A stretch of 64,000 nt of DNA from JAHRAW01 sp028066695 (GCA_963457535.1 OY734803.1:1302001-1366000); one strand, 5' to 3'. Shown: positions 8,746 through 16,985, counted from the stretch's first letter. Made by a program: numbers and translations. Notes: generated by a model from the sequence alone, not told the origin.

Positions 8746-9945
8746 TTAACTTCGCAGCGCGCGGCGCAGCGCGAGGGTCAGTTCTTCCACCGCGAGTTGC
8801 TCGTTCAGCGGCTCGCGCGCGATGCCTCGGTAATAGCCGATGCGGTCATACAGGTTGAACAATGCTTCCGGCGCAAATTGTCCGCGACGAACGCCGAGTT
8901 GCGCGGCGGGGCCCCCGGTTTCTCCGGCGCCGGCGTTGCAGCGAATTACGCCGCAACAAACGCGCTGCAGCCAGTCGACGAAGTGCGGGAAATCGTGCTT
9001 GGCGAATTTTGCGGCGACATCCAGCGCGCCCGCCGCGCCGCGCATCATCGCGGAAATGTCGCGCAAAAATTGCGCCTGCAATTCCAAAAAACCGCCGGCA
9101 TGCAGTTTCAGCGCGTCCAATGGTCCGCCGCCGGCCGCTTCCAACAGCATCGGCGCGAGTTCGGCGTCATTTTTCGGCAGGCGCATTCGCAGCCATTCCG
9201 CCGCGGCGTCCGGCTGCGGCGCGGCCGCCGGAATGCGCATGCAGCGGCTGCGCACGGTCGCCGGGAGTTTGCCCGGCAGCGCGCTCAGCAAAATCAAAAA
9301 TGAATTCGCCGGCGGCTCTTCCAGCAGTTTCAGCAGCGCGTTGGCGGCGTTGATGTTCAGGCGGTCGGCCGGCATCAGCAGCGCGACCTTGCGCGCCGAG
9401 GTGTGCGCGTGCATGGAAAACCGCTCTATCAAAAGGCGCACCTGGTCCACCGCGATGACCTTGCCCGGCTTGGCGCGCCGCTCGCGCGCGGCCGCGTCCT
9501 GGTAGCGCTCGCAATATTGCGCGGCGAGCGCGATGCGCCCCTCGCGCGCTTCCAACTCGGTGGTGAGCATGTGGAAATCGGGGTGCGTGCCGGCGCGGAA
9601 TAACTTGCAGTTGCGGCATTGGTTGCAGGGAATTTTGGCGGAACTTTTTTCAGCGGGGTTTTCGCCGGACTTTTCCGCGGCGGTTTTTTCAATGGGGTTT
9701 TCGCACAGCAATAATTGGCACAGCGAAAACGCGAATTCGCGCTTCGCCGCGCCGGGCGCGCCGGTGAGAAGCAGGCCGTGGTGCAGCGAATTCGGGTCGG
9801 CGGTCGCGCGCGTCCAGGCGTCGCGGGTCCAGGGGAATTCGCCGGGAATGTCGGCCGGAATTTCCGCGACATTTTCCCCGGCGGTTTCCGCGGGGGTTTT
9901 TCGCGGGGCTTTTTTGGCGGAAGTTTTCCGCGGAGTTTTTTTCAT
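8746..9945 (-). CDS. holB: DNA polymerase III subunit delta' (clamp loader)
   Basis: HolB is the rigid delta' subunit that holds the clamp-loader ring together. The AAA fold is recognisable from GLLLTGAPGAAKREF (a degenerate P-loop), the zinc module CNQCRNC followed by AGTHPDF, VDQVRLL, NALLKLLEEPP and the sensor SRCMRI. At 399 residues it is some 60 longer than usual. The excess is the first 37 residues and a loop near residues 82-107, both made of four-residue K/E/P/A repeats encoded by a 12-bp periodic DNA repeat. Its start overlaps the tmk stop by ATGA, so the two are translationally coupled. Confidence 0.92.
   Translation of the reverse strand: MKKTPRKTSAKKAPRKTPAETAGENVAEIPADIPGEFPWTRDAWTRATADPNSLHHGLLLTGAPGAAKREFAFSLCQLLLCENPIEKTAAEKSGENPAEKSSAKIPCNQCRNCKLFRAGTHPDFHMLTTELEAREGRIALAAQYCERYQDAAARERRAKPGKVIAVDQVRLLIERFSMHAHTSARKVALLMPADRLNINAANALLKLLEEPPANSFLILLSALPGKLPATVRSRCMRIPAAAPQPDAAAEWLRMRLPKNDAELAPMLLEAAGGGPLDALKLHAGGFLELQAQFLRDISAMMRGAAGALDVAAKFAKHDFPHFVDWLQRVCCGVIRCNAGAGETGGPAAQLGVRRGQFAPEALFNLYDRIGYYRGIAREPLNEQLAVEELTLALRRALRS
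9628..9712. repeat. 12-bp periodic repeat inside holB (zinc-module loop)
   Basis: T runs (A runs on the coding strand) alternate with GCCGG/CCGCGG blocks in units of 12 or 15 bp, always a multiple of three, so the holB frame is kept. The encoded loop reads as repeats such as EKTA-AEKS-GENP-AEKS. It lies between the P-loop and the zinc module, where other delta' proteins are shorter. Confidence 0.7.
9829..9945. repeat. 12-bp periodic repeat forming the holB N-terminus
   Basis: About nine consecutive 12-nt units from the ATG inward encode K/R/T/P/A tetrapeptides (KKTP, RKTS, AKKA, PRKT, PAET, AGEN, VAEI, PADI, PGEF). Conserved delta' sequence begins only after this block. Confidence 0.7.
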
Positions 9946-10655
9946 GCGGCGCGCGTCTTCCAGAATTTTTCCAGCAACTTTTCAATGTCGGCGCGAATTT
10001 CTTCGGCGGCGCGGGTTGCGTCCACGACATGCATGCGCCCGGCATTTTGCTCGGCGCGCTCCAAAAAAACGCGGCGCGCCGCTTCCTGAAATTGCTCGGT
10101 CTCATGATCAAAACGGTCCAGATGCGGCGGGGACATCAGTTCAAGAACAGCCTCCCCCGCGCCCAAACCCAATGCGCGCGCGGGAGTTTGTTTTTGCGCA
10201 TACGGAAAATCCCGCGCTTGCGTGCGCGCACGGCCGGTTTCCACCGGCACATCCAGCAAAAAAGTCAAATCCGGCATGCGCCCGCGCTGCGCCCATTTTT
10301 CCAATTCGGCGATTTCCGCTTCGGCGATGCCGCGTCCGCCGCCCTGGTAGGCATAAGTGGAATCTATGAAACGGTCGCACACCACCCATTTTCCGGCGGC
10401 GAGCGCCGGCTCAATGACTTCGTGCAGGTGCTGCGCGCGCGCCGCGAAAATCAGCAGCAATTCGGCGCGCCCGGAAAACGGCGCGTCTCCCTTCAGCACC
10501 AACTCGCGCACCGCGTCGCCGAGCGCGGTGCCGCCGGGCTCGCGTGTTTGCACGACCTCGGCGCCGCGCGCGCCGAGCCACTCGGCGATGCGCGCGATTT
10601 GCGTGCTCTTGCCGGCGCCGTCAATTCCCTCCACCGTGACGAACGCGCCGCTCAT
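9942..10655 (-). CDS. tmk: Thymidylate kinase
   Basis: Tmk phosphorylates dTMP to dTDP. The P-loop GIDGAGKST is at residues 10-18, REPGGT near 38, and the CDRFIDSTYAYQGGGRG block with the substrate Asp-Arg-Phe near 95. At 237 residues it is about 27 longer than typical. The extra sequence sits in the LID region, between GRARTQAR and LDRFDHE. It overlaps mltG upstream and holB downstream by 4 nt each, the standard mltG-tmk-holB order. Function is secure; the effect of the LID insertion is unknown. Confidence 0.94.
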   Translation of the reverse strand: MSGAFVTVEGIDGAGKSTQIARIAEWLGARGAEVVQTREPGGTALGDAVRELVLKGDAPFSGRAELLLIFAARAQHLHEVIEPALAAGKWVVCDRFIDSTYAYQGGGRGIAEAEIAELEKWAQRGRMPDLTFLLDVPVETGRARTQARDFPYAQKQTPARALGLGAGEAVLELMSPPHLDRFDHETEQFQEAARRVFLERAEQNAGRMHVVDATRAAEEIRADIEKLLEKFWKTRAA

Positions 10656-11974
10656 CCGCTTTTGCGCGCGTATTTTCGCACCGCGCGGTTGTGCTGCTTT
10701 AAGGTCGCCGAGAAGTGGTGCCGCCCGCCGCCTTTTGCGACGAAATAATAGGCGTCGGTTTTTTGCGGCTGCACCGCCGCGCGCAGCGACGATTCGCCCG
10801 GCAAACTGACCGGAGTCGGCGGCAGGCCGCGGCGCGTGTAGGTGTTGTAGGGGGTGTCGGTGCGCAGGTGTTTGCGCGTGATGTCGCCGTCAAAGGCCTC
10901 GCCGACGCCGTAGATCACGGTCGGATCGGCCTGCAGGCGCATGCCCTTGCGCAGGCGGTTGTGAAACACGCCGGAGATGCGCCGCTGCTCGCCGGCATGC
11001 GGCGATTCCTTTTCAATGATGGAGGCGAGAATCAGCGCCTGCGCGCGCTCGCGAAAACTCAGGTCGCCGGCGCGGTCGCGCCAAATCGCCTCCAGCCGCT
11101 CGCGCTGCAGCGCGAACGCGGCGCGGTAAATCGCGAGGTCGCTGGCGCCGGCGGCGTAGTGGTAGGTGTCCGGCGCGAAACGCCCCTCGGGGTGCAGGTC
11201 GGGATGGCCGAGCAGCGCCATGATGTCGCGCGCGCTCATGTCGGCGGTGTCCTGGCGCAAGTCGGGGGCGGCGCGCAAATGCGCGCGCATGCGCGCGAAA
11301 GTCCAGCCTTCAATGATGGCGATGCGCAGGTTGACGCGGCCGCGGCCGCTGGCGATGCGCCGCAAAAACTGCCGCAGCGAAGTGCCCGGCGGAAATTCGT
11401 ATTCGCCGGCCTGAATGCGCTTGTCCAGGCGCGACAGGCGGCCATGCAGTTTCAGCGTGAAAGTTTCGCCGATGATTTCGCGCGACTCCAAGCGCGCGGC
11501 GATGCGCCCGAGAGTGTCGCCGCGGGCGATGGTCATCGGGCGCGCCTCCAGCCCCGGCAGCGGGCGGTGCACCGCCCAGGCGTAATAGGCGGCGCCGGCG
11601 AAAAATAATGCTGCCGCGGCATACACCGCCGGCGCCAGCGCGGTGTTGCGAAGCGGCACCGCAAACCGCGCGCGCGCATGCGAAAGCGCGTGTTGCAGCC
11701 AGGCGGCGGCGCTCGGCGCGCGGGTTTTGGTGAAGGTTTTTAACGCGGCCGCGGCGCGCCGCGCGTTTTCCGCGGCGATTTTCGGCGCGCGCCGCGCCAG
11801 GTTTTTCAGCGCGCTTTTTGACGCGGCGAAAAGGTCGGCGAAAAGTTCGCCAAGCAACTTGAAAAGCCGGGCGGTAATGCTTGAAGACGCGCGTTTTTTC
11901 GCGGTCTTTTTCACCGCCACTTTTCTGGCGGGAATTTTTGTCTCCGAAAGGTTTGGGTCGCCGCGATTTTGCAT
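10652..11974 (-). CDS. mltG: Endolytic peptidoglycan transglycosylase MltG (YceG)
   Basis: MltG is an inner-membrane endolytic murein transglycosylase thought to terminate glycan strands. The YceG domain shows a LysM-like RGDTLGRIAARL part near residue 148, LASIIEKES with the catalytic Glu near residue 313, and LQADPTVIYG. One membrane segment lies near residues 115-133. It is preceded by an unusually long, basic, Ala/Lys-rich cytoplasmic region of about 110 residues; relatives usually have a short N-terminus. The gene follows fabF after 9 bp and overlaps tmk. The pabC gene often found between fabF and mltG is absent. Confidence 0.92.
   Translation of the reverse strand: MQNRGDPNLSETKIPARKVAVKKTAKKRASSSITARLFKLLGELFADLFAASKSALKNLARRAPKIAAENARRAAAALKTFTKTRAPSAAAWLQHALSHARARFAVPLRNTALAPAVYAAAALFFAGAAYYAWAVHRPLPGLEARPMTIARGDTLGRIAARLESREIIGETFTLKLHGRLSRLDKRIQAGEYEFPPGTSLRQFLRRIASGRGRVNLRIAIIEGWTFARMRAHLRAAPDLRQDTADMSARDIMALLGHPDLHPEGRFAPDTYHYAAGASDLAIYRAAFALQRERLEAIWRDRAGDLSFRERAQALILASIIEKESPHAGEQRRISGVFHNRLRKGMRLQADPTVIYGVGEAFDGDITRKHLRTDTPYNTYTRRGLPPTPVSLPGESSLRAAVQPQKTDAYYFVAKGGGRHHFSATLKQHNRAVRKYARKSG
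11889..11946. repeat. 12-bp periodic repeat in the mltG 5' coding region
   Basis: Alternating T runs and GCG/CCGCC blocks encode a lysine-rich four-residue series (TKIP, ARKV, AVKK, TAKK) at residues 13-28 of MltG. It is a weaker member of the family that is clearest at sthA and holB. Confidence 0.45.
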
Positions 11975-11983
11975 GCCGTCTTT

Positions 11984-13222
11984 TTACACCGTATTGAAAA
12001 CCAGCGTGGCGTTGGTGCCGCCAAAACCGAAGGAATTGCAAAGCGCCGCGCCGATGCGCGCCTGGCGCGCCTCGCCCGGCACAAAATCCAAATCGCATTC
12101 GGGGTCCGGGTCGGTCAAATTAATCGTCGGCGGAATCGCCTGCTCGTGCACCGACATCGCGGTCATCACCGCTTCCACACCGCCGGCCGCGCCGAGCAAA
12201 TGCCCGATCATGGATTTGTTGGAACTGACCGCGAGTTTTGCGGCGCGCGCGCCGAACGCGCGCTTCAGCGCGAGCGTCTCGGCGATGTCGCCCTGCGGCG
12301 TGGAAGTGCCGTGCGCGTTCACATAATCCACGCGCGCAATATCCAGTCCGGCGTTTTGCAGCGCGAGCGTCATGCAGCGCGCCGCGCCTTCGCCGCCGGG
12401 CGCGGGGCTGGTGATGTGGTGCGCGTCGCCGTTCATGCCGAAACCGGAAAGTTCGGCGTAGATGCGTGCGCCGCGTTTGGAAGCGTGCGCGTATTCCTCC
12501 AGCATCATCACGCCCGCGCCCTCGCCGACCACAAAACCGTCGCGGCCGCGGTCCCACGGGCGGCTCGCCTCGGCCGGCGCGTCGTTGCGAAAACTGAGCG
12601 CTTTCGCCGCGCCGAAACCGGCAACCGCGGTCGGCGTAATCGGCGCCTCGGCGCCGCCGGCGAGCATGGCGTCGGCGTCGCCGTATTCAATCAGCCGCGC
12701 GGCCTCGCCGATGGCGTGCGCGCCGGTGCTGCAGGCGGTGACCATGGAAAGATTGGGGCCCTTCAGGCCGTGCATGATGGAAAGGTTGCCGGAGACCATG
12801 TTGGTGATGGTCATCGGAATGTAGAACGGCGAAATCCGCCGGGGACCCTTTTCCAGCGACACACGCGCGGCCATTTCTATGGTGCTGATGCCGCCGATGC
12901 CGGAGCCGATGTAGACGCCGATGCGCTCGGCGTTTTCCTCGCTGACTTTCAGGCCCGCGTCTTCCAGCGCCTCGCAGCCGGCGACCACGCCCATCTGCAT
13001 GAAGCGGTCCATCTTGCGCGCCTCTTTCGGCGCGAGGCGCGCGCCGGGGTCAAAGTCGGCGACTTCGCCGGCGATGCGGCAGGGCAATGCGCCGGCGTCA
13101 AACGAGGCGATTGCGCCGATGCCGCTCTTTCCGGCGAGCATCGCCCGCCACGACTCGCCGAGGGTCAGCCCGACCGGCGAAATCGCGCCCATGCCGGTAA
13201 CCACTACGCGCCTTTTGCTCAT
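11984..13222 (-). CDS. fabF: 3-oxoacyl-ACP synthase II
   Basis: FabF elongates acyl-ACP with malonyl-ACP. The Cys-His-His triad is visible: TACSTG near residue 164, NAHGTSTP near 303 and SNKSMIGH near 339, with the C-terminal NSFGFGGTN glycine-rich loop. At 412 residues it has normal length. It lies 71 bp after acpP; a GC-rich hairpin in that gap directly follows the acpP stop. Assignment as FabF rather than FabB rests on the acpP-fabF order and the overall sequence. Confidence 0.95.
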   Translation of the reverse strand: MSKRRVVVTGMGAISPVGLTLGESWRAMLAGKSGIGAIASFDAGALPCRIAGEVADFDPGARLAPKEARKMDRFMQMGVVAGCEALEDAGLKVSEENAERIGVYIGSGIGGISTIEMAARVSLEKGPRRISPFYIPMTITNMVSGNLSIMHGLKGPNLSMVTACSTGAHAIGEAARLIEYGDADAMLAGGAEAPITPTAVAGFGAAKALSFRNDAPAEASRPWDRGRDGFVVGEGAGVMMLEEYAHASKRGARIYAELSGFGMNGDAHHITSPAPGGEGAARCMTLALQNAGLDIARVDYVNAHGTSTPQGDIAETLALKRAFGARAAKLAVSSNKSMIGHLLGAAGGVEAVMTAMSVHEQAIPPTINLTDPDPECDLDFVPGEARQARIGAALCNSFGFGGTNATLVFNTV

Positions 13223-13275
13223 ATCAGTCGCGGGGTCAGTCTCGGGGGCGGTCGCAATTCAGCCGCAGCCGGGCC

Positions 13276-13292
13276 GGGCGGGCGCGCCGCCC
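13276..13292. other. 17-bp GC-rich imperfect palindrome after the acpP stop
   Basis: The sequence GGGCGGGCGCGCCGCCC can fold into a compact hairpin, begins one base past the acpP stop and has no T run. The identical 17-mer occurs at 16909-16925. It could be an mRNA-processing or stability element that raises acpP output over fabF. That is inference. Confidence 0.45.
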
Positions 13293-13293
13293 G

Positions 13294-13533
13294 TCAGGAA
13301 GCGAGGTGCGCCTCGATGTAACTGATCGCGTCTTTGACTTTGGCGATGTTTTCCGCCTTGTCATCGGGGATTTCGGTGTTGAATTCTTCCTCCAACGCCA
13401 TGACCAGTTCCACGGTGTCGAGCGAGTCGGCGCCGAGGTCATCGACAAAGGAGGCTTCCAGGGTCACCTGATCCTCGCCCACGCCCAGTTGCTCTACCAC
13501 GACTTTTCTCACGCGTTCTTCGATTGTGCTCAT
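13294..13533 (-). CDS. acpP: Acyl carrier protein
   Basis: This 79-residue acidic protein carries growing acyl chains on 4'-phosphopantetheine. The attachment serine is in GADSLDTVELVMALEE near residue 37. The chosen ATG is preceded by a strong AGAGGAG Shine-Dalgarno; an in-frame extension to 13680 is possible but reads as non-family sequence. It lies between fabG and fabF, with a 134-bp gap upstream that could hold its own promoter. Expression of ACP is normally high, which fits the strong ribosome site. Confidence 0.97.
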   Translation of the reverse strand: MSTIEERVRKVVVEQLGVGEDQVTLEASFVDDLGADSLDTVELVMALEEEFNTEIPDDKAENIAKVKDAISYIEAHLAS

Positions 13534-13667
13534 TGGGATTGCTCCTCTGATTGATGCCGCGAGCGGCGATTTTTGGATGGGGCGGATGGACCGGGTCCCG
13601 CCGCCGGCGCGGATTTTACCGCAAAGCGCGGCCGGGCGGAGGGGAGTGAAGGGGCGTGTCGGCGCAA

Positions 13668-14408
13668 TTACGCCATCCACATGCCGCCGTTTACATGCAA
13701 AGTCGCGCCGGTGATGTAGCCGGCGCCGGCGAGAAACACCGCCGCGGCGGCGATGTCCTCGGGCGTTCCCAGCCGCGCCAGCGGGATTTTGCCGAGCAGC
13801 GCGGCGCGTTGCGCCTCGCCGAGGGCCGCGGTCATGTCGGTTTCAATGAAGCCGGGCGCGATGGTGTTGACGGTGATGTTGCGCGAGGCGACTTCCTGCG
13901 CCAGCGATTTGGAAAATCCGACCAGTCCCGCTTTCGCCGCGGCGTAATTCGCCTGCCCGGCGTTGCCTGAGGCGGCGACCACCGAGGCGATGTTGATGAT
14001 GCGGCCGTGGCGCGCGCGCGTCATGGCGCGCAGCGCGGCCTTGCACAGGCGGTAGGCCGATTTCAAATCGGCGTCCAGCACTTCGTCCCATTCGTTTTCT
14101 TTCATGCGCAGCAATAAATTGTCGCGGGTGATGCCGGCGTTGTTGACCAGCGTGGTCGGCGCGCCGGCTCCCTCTTCCAGGGATTTAAAAAGTTTCGCGA
14201 CCGAATCGTCGTCGGTGACATCCAGCACATGCCCGCCGCCGCGAATGCCGGCGGTTTTCAGCGCCTCGCCGATGGCCGCGGCGCCGCGCTCGGTGGTGGC
14301 GGTGCCGGCCACGGTCGCGCCGCATTCGCCGAGGGCGAGGGCGATGGCGCGGCCGATTCCGCGGCTCGCGCCGGTTACCAGACAGATTTCGTTTTCAAGT
14401 TTTGCCAT
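13668..14408 (-). CDS. fabG: 3-oxoacyl-ACP reductase
   Basis: FabG is the NADPH-dependent short-chain dehydrogenase of fatty-acid elongation. It shows TGASRGIGRAIA (dinucleotide binding, residues 12-23), NNAGITRDN, the catalytic SVV and YAAAKAG (Ser, Tyr, Lys), and the ending VNGGMWMA; relatives often end in GGMYM. At 246 residues it has normal length. It starts 24 bp after the fabH stop. In most gammaproteobacteria fabD lies exactly here, but no sequence space for it exists. Confidence 0.95.
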   Translation of the reverse strand: MAKLENEICLVTGASRGIGRAIALALGECGATVAGTATTERGAAAIGEALKTAGIRGGGHVLDVTDDDSVAKLFKSLEEGAGAPTTLVNNAGITRDNLLLRMKENEWDEVLDADLKSAYRLCKAALRAMTRARHGRIINIASVVAASGNAGQANYAAAKAGLVGFSKSLAQEVASRNITVNTIAPGFIETDMTAALGEAQRAALLGKIPLARLGTPEDIAAAAVFLAGAGYITGATLHVNGGMWMA

Positions 14409-14432
14409 GATTTTTTGTCGGCAATTTTTCCG

Positions 14433-15401
14433 TCACATTTTAATGAGCGCCGAGCCCCAGGTAAAGCCGCCGCCGAAACCTTCCAGCAACACATGCTGGC
14501 CGGACTTAACGCGCCCGTCGCGCACCGCCTGATCAAGCGCGAGCGGCACCGAGGCGGCCGAGGTGTTGCCGTGCCGGTCCACCGTGACCACGACTTTTTC
14601 ATCGGGAATTTTCGCGCGCGCGCCGACCGCGTTGATGATGCGGATGTTCGCCTGATGCGGAATCAGCCAGTCCAAATCATCTTTTTCCATGTCGTTGGCG
14701 TCCAGCGTTTCGGTGATGATGTCGCTCATCGCCTTGACCGCCCAGCGAAACACCTCGGTGCCCTCCATCGTGGTGTAGGCCGCGCCGGCCTGCACTTTGC
14801 TGAAATTGCGCGACACGCCGACCGGAACGCATAACAAATCCTTATATTTCCCGTCGCTGTGCAAATGCGTGGACAAAAGTCCCGGCGAATTGTCGGCGCG
14901 CAGCACCACCGCCCCCGCGCCGTCGCCGAACAGCACGCAGGTGCGCCGGTCGCTCCAGTCAATGATGCGCGAAAAAGTCTCGGCGCCGATGACCAGCGCG
15001 CAGTTCGCCGCGCCGGTGCGCACGAATTTGTCGGCGACGCCGAGCGCGAATAAAAACCCGGCGCAAACCGCCTGCACATCAAACGCCGGGTCGCCCTCCA
15101 TGCCGAGCCGCTGCTGCAGCAGGCAAGCGGTGCTGGGGAAGACCTGGTCGGCGGTGGTGGTGGCGACGATGATCAGGTCAATTTCGTCGCGCGAAACCGA
15201 GGCCGCCTCAATCGCGTTCAGCGCGGCCGCCTCGGCGAGATCCACTGTGAATTCATCGTCGGCGGCGATGCGCCGCTCGCGAATGCCGGTGCGCGAGGTG
15301 ATCCACTCGTCGGAAGTTTCAATGGTGGATTCCAAGTCCTTGTTGGTCAGGACTTTCTCGGGCAGGTAGCCGCCGGTGCCGATGATGCGGGAGTATTTCA
15401 T
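14433..15401 (-). CDS. fabH: 3-oxoacyl-ACP synthase III
   Basis: FabH starts fatty-acid synthesis by condensing acetyl-CoA with malonyl-ACP. The Cys-His-Asn triad appears as VCAGFLFAL (near residue 113), IPHQANIRI (near 250) and GNTSAASVPLA (near 280). Length is 322 residues, as expected. Its ATG overlaps the plsX stop (ATGA). The next gene downstream is fabG rather than fabD. Confidence 0.95.
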   Translation of the reverse strand: MKYSRIIGTGGYLPEKVLTNKDLESTIETSDEWITSRTGIRERRIAADDEFTVDLAEAAALNAIEAASVSRDEIDLIIVATTTADQVFPSTACLLQQRLGMEGDPAFDVQAVCAGFLFALGVADKFVRTGAANCALVIGAETFSRIIDWSDRRTCVLFGDGAGAVVLRADNSPGLLSTHLHSDGKYKDLLCVPVGVSRNFSKVQAGAAYTTMEGTEVFRWAVKAMSDIITETLDANDMEKDDLDWLIPHQANIRIINAVGARAKIPDEKVVVTVDRHGNTSAASVPLALDQAVRDGRVKSGQHVLLEGFGGGFTWGSALIKM

Positions 15402-16555
15402 GTCGCTACCCTAACCGAATCCGGCTGCTCCGTCAGCGCGTTTTCAATGCTGCGCACCAGCCCCTCCTGCACTTCCTTGATGCCGACTTCCACCGCGCTG
15501 CGAAACGCGACCGCGTCGGCGCCGCCATGCGACTTGACCACGGTGCCGCGCAGTCCGAGCAAACTCGCGCCGTTGTAGCGGCGGTGGTCCAGCCGCGAAC
15601 GAATCGCGCTGAGCACCGGCATGGCCAGCAACCCGGCGCTGCGCCGCGCCAAGTTGCGCCCGAATTCCTCGCGAATCGCGCCCATGATCATTTGCGCCGC
15701 GCCTTCGGTCGCTTTCAGCGCGACATTTCCGACGAAACCGTCGCAGACCACGAGGTCGGTATCGCCGGCGTAAATGCCGTCGGCTTCAATGTAGCCGACA
15801 TAATTTAATTCGCCGCGCTTGAAAAGTTCGGCGGCGGCTTTGATGACGTCGTTTCCCTTGACATCCTCCACGCCGATGTTCAGCAGGCCGACGGTCGGGC
15901 GCGGTTTGTTTTCCAGGCAATTGACCAGCACCGAGCCCATGCGCCCGAATTGCAGGAGAATTTCCGGCGGGCTGTCCACATTCGCGCCGAGGTCCAGCAC
16001 ATAAGTGTGCCGCCCGTCCATGCGCGGCAGCGCGGCGCAAATCGCCGGGCGGTCCACGCCGCGAATGGTGCGCAGCACAAACCGCGCGGTCGCCAAAAGC
16101 GCGCCGGTGTTTCCGGAACTGATGCAGGCGTCGGCGCGGCCGTCTTGCACCAAGTTAATGGCGACGCGCATGGAGGAATCTTTTTTCTTGCGAAGCGCAT
16201 ACGCGGCCGATTCATGCATGCCGACCAATTCGCTGGCGGCGACCACTTGCAGGCGGTCGCGCAACGCGCCGTGCAATTGCACCGGGCAGTTTCCGACGGA
16301 CTTTTCCATGCCGGCATCGCTTCCGGCCCCGCTTGCCGAAGTTTCCGATGAACTTTTTTCGCGGCGGCAATTTTTCGCGGCGCGCGCCACGCGGCGCGAA
16401 TTTTCCGAGTGCAGCAACCGCGCCTCAATGCCGCGCGGATCGCCGACCAAGATCAGCCGCACTCCCGGATGGCGCGCCAGCACTTCCAGCGCGGCCGGCA
16501 CGGTCGCGTCCAGCCCGAGGTCGCCGCCCATGGCATCAATGGAGAGGGTGATCAT
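15398..16555 (-). CDS. plsX: Phosphate acyltransferase PlsX
   Basis: PlsX converts acyl-ACP to acyl-phosphate for phospholipid synthesis at the membrane surface. Visible motifs are IDAMGGDLG at the start, SSGNTGALLATARF, GANVDSPPEILLQF, NIGVEDVKGND and VVCDGFVGNVALK. The ATG at 16555 directly precedes the conserved start; an in-frame codon at 16588 adds a non-family leader. At 385 residues it is about 45 longer than usual, because of a low-complexity Ser/Lys/Glu/Ala insert near residues 54-92. The insert lies where relatives have a short loop. It follows rpmF after 47 bp. Confidence 0.93.
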   Translation of the reverse strand: MITLSIDAMGGDLGLDATVPAALEVLARHPGVRLILVGDPRGIEARLLHSENSRRVARAAKNCRREKSSSETSASGAGSDAGMEKSVGNCPVQLHGALRDRLQVVAASELVGMHESAAYALRKKKDSSMRVAINLVQDGRADACISSGNTGALLATARFVLRTIRGVDRPAICAALPRMDGRHTYVLDLGANVDSPPEILLQFGRMGSVLVNCLENKPRPTVGLLNIGVEDVKGNDVIKAAAELFKRGELNYVGYIEADGIYAGDTDLVVCDGFVGNVALKATEGAAQMIMGAIREEFGRNLARRSAGLLAMPVLSAIRSRLDHRRYNGASLLGLRGTVVKSHGGADAVAFRSAVEVGIKEVQEGLVRSIENALTEQPDSVRVAT

Positions 16556-16602
16556 TTGCTGCGCAATTCCCGGCGCGAGCGCCGCCACCCGCGCGCGCCC
16601 GG

Positions 16603-16812
16603 TTATTCCGGAGTGTCGGCGGGGGCGTCGGCCGGGGCGGTGTCGTGGTGGACGAGTTTTTTGCCGCGGTAATAACCGTCGGCGGTCACATGGTGGCGGC
16701 GGTGCAATTCCCCGGTAACCGGGTCTATGGAAAGCGCCGCGCCTTTGAGCGCGTCATGCGAGCGCCGCATGTCTCGTTTTGACGGGGTTTTGCGGCTTTT
16801 TTGAACGGCCAT
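16603..16812 (-). CDS. rpmF: 50S ribosomal protein L32
   Basis: This 69-residue basic protein matches L32: MAVQKSRKTPSKRDMRRSHD at the start, then TGELHRRHHVTADGYYRGKK. It lacks the zinc-ribbon cysteines, like the C-minus L32 of E. coli. It carries an acidic Ala/Asp/Pro tail of about 15 residues beyond the normal end. A GAGGA ribosome site lies before the ATG. It is first in the rpmF-plsX-fabH series, but the DUF177 gene (yceD) that usually precedes rpmF is replaced by a divergent DAHP synthase. Confidence 0.95.
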   Translation of the reverse strand: MAVQKSRKTPSKRDMRRSHDALKGAALSIDPVTGELHRRHHVTADGYYRGKKLVHHDTAPADAPADTPE

Positions 16813-16871
16813 GGTGTCCTCGCTGGTGCGGTGTGGTGGATGTTTCGGCGGGCCTCGCCCGTTGGCGGCGG

Positions 16872-16877
16872 AGTATA
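16872..16877 (-). promoter_or_regulatory. Possible -10 box for rpmF
   Basis: TATACT on the minus strand lies 59 nt before the rpmF start, in the 173-bp divergent gap to DAHP synthase. No convincing -35 box is seen at the right distance, so this is tentative. Confidence 0.3.
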
Positions 16878-16908
16878 GCCGATTGGCGGCGAACTTGCCG
16901 GGCAGGCG

Positions 16909-16925
16909 GGGCGGGCGCGCCGCCC
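16909..16925. other. Second copy of the 17-bp GC palindrome
   Basis: Base-for-base copy of 13276-13292. Here the palindrome is extended by flanking complementary bases and lies between the divergent rpmF and DAHP synthase genes. Confidence 0.45.
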
Positions 16926-16985
16926 CCGCCAAAACGCCCGCAAATGCCGTAAAATCCCCCGCCCCGCCAAAACCCGAAAACCAGC

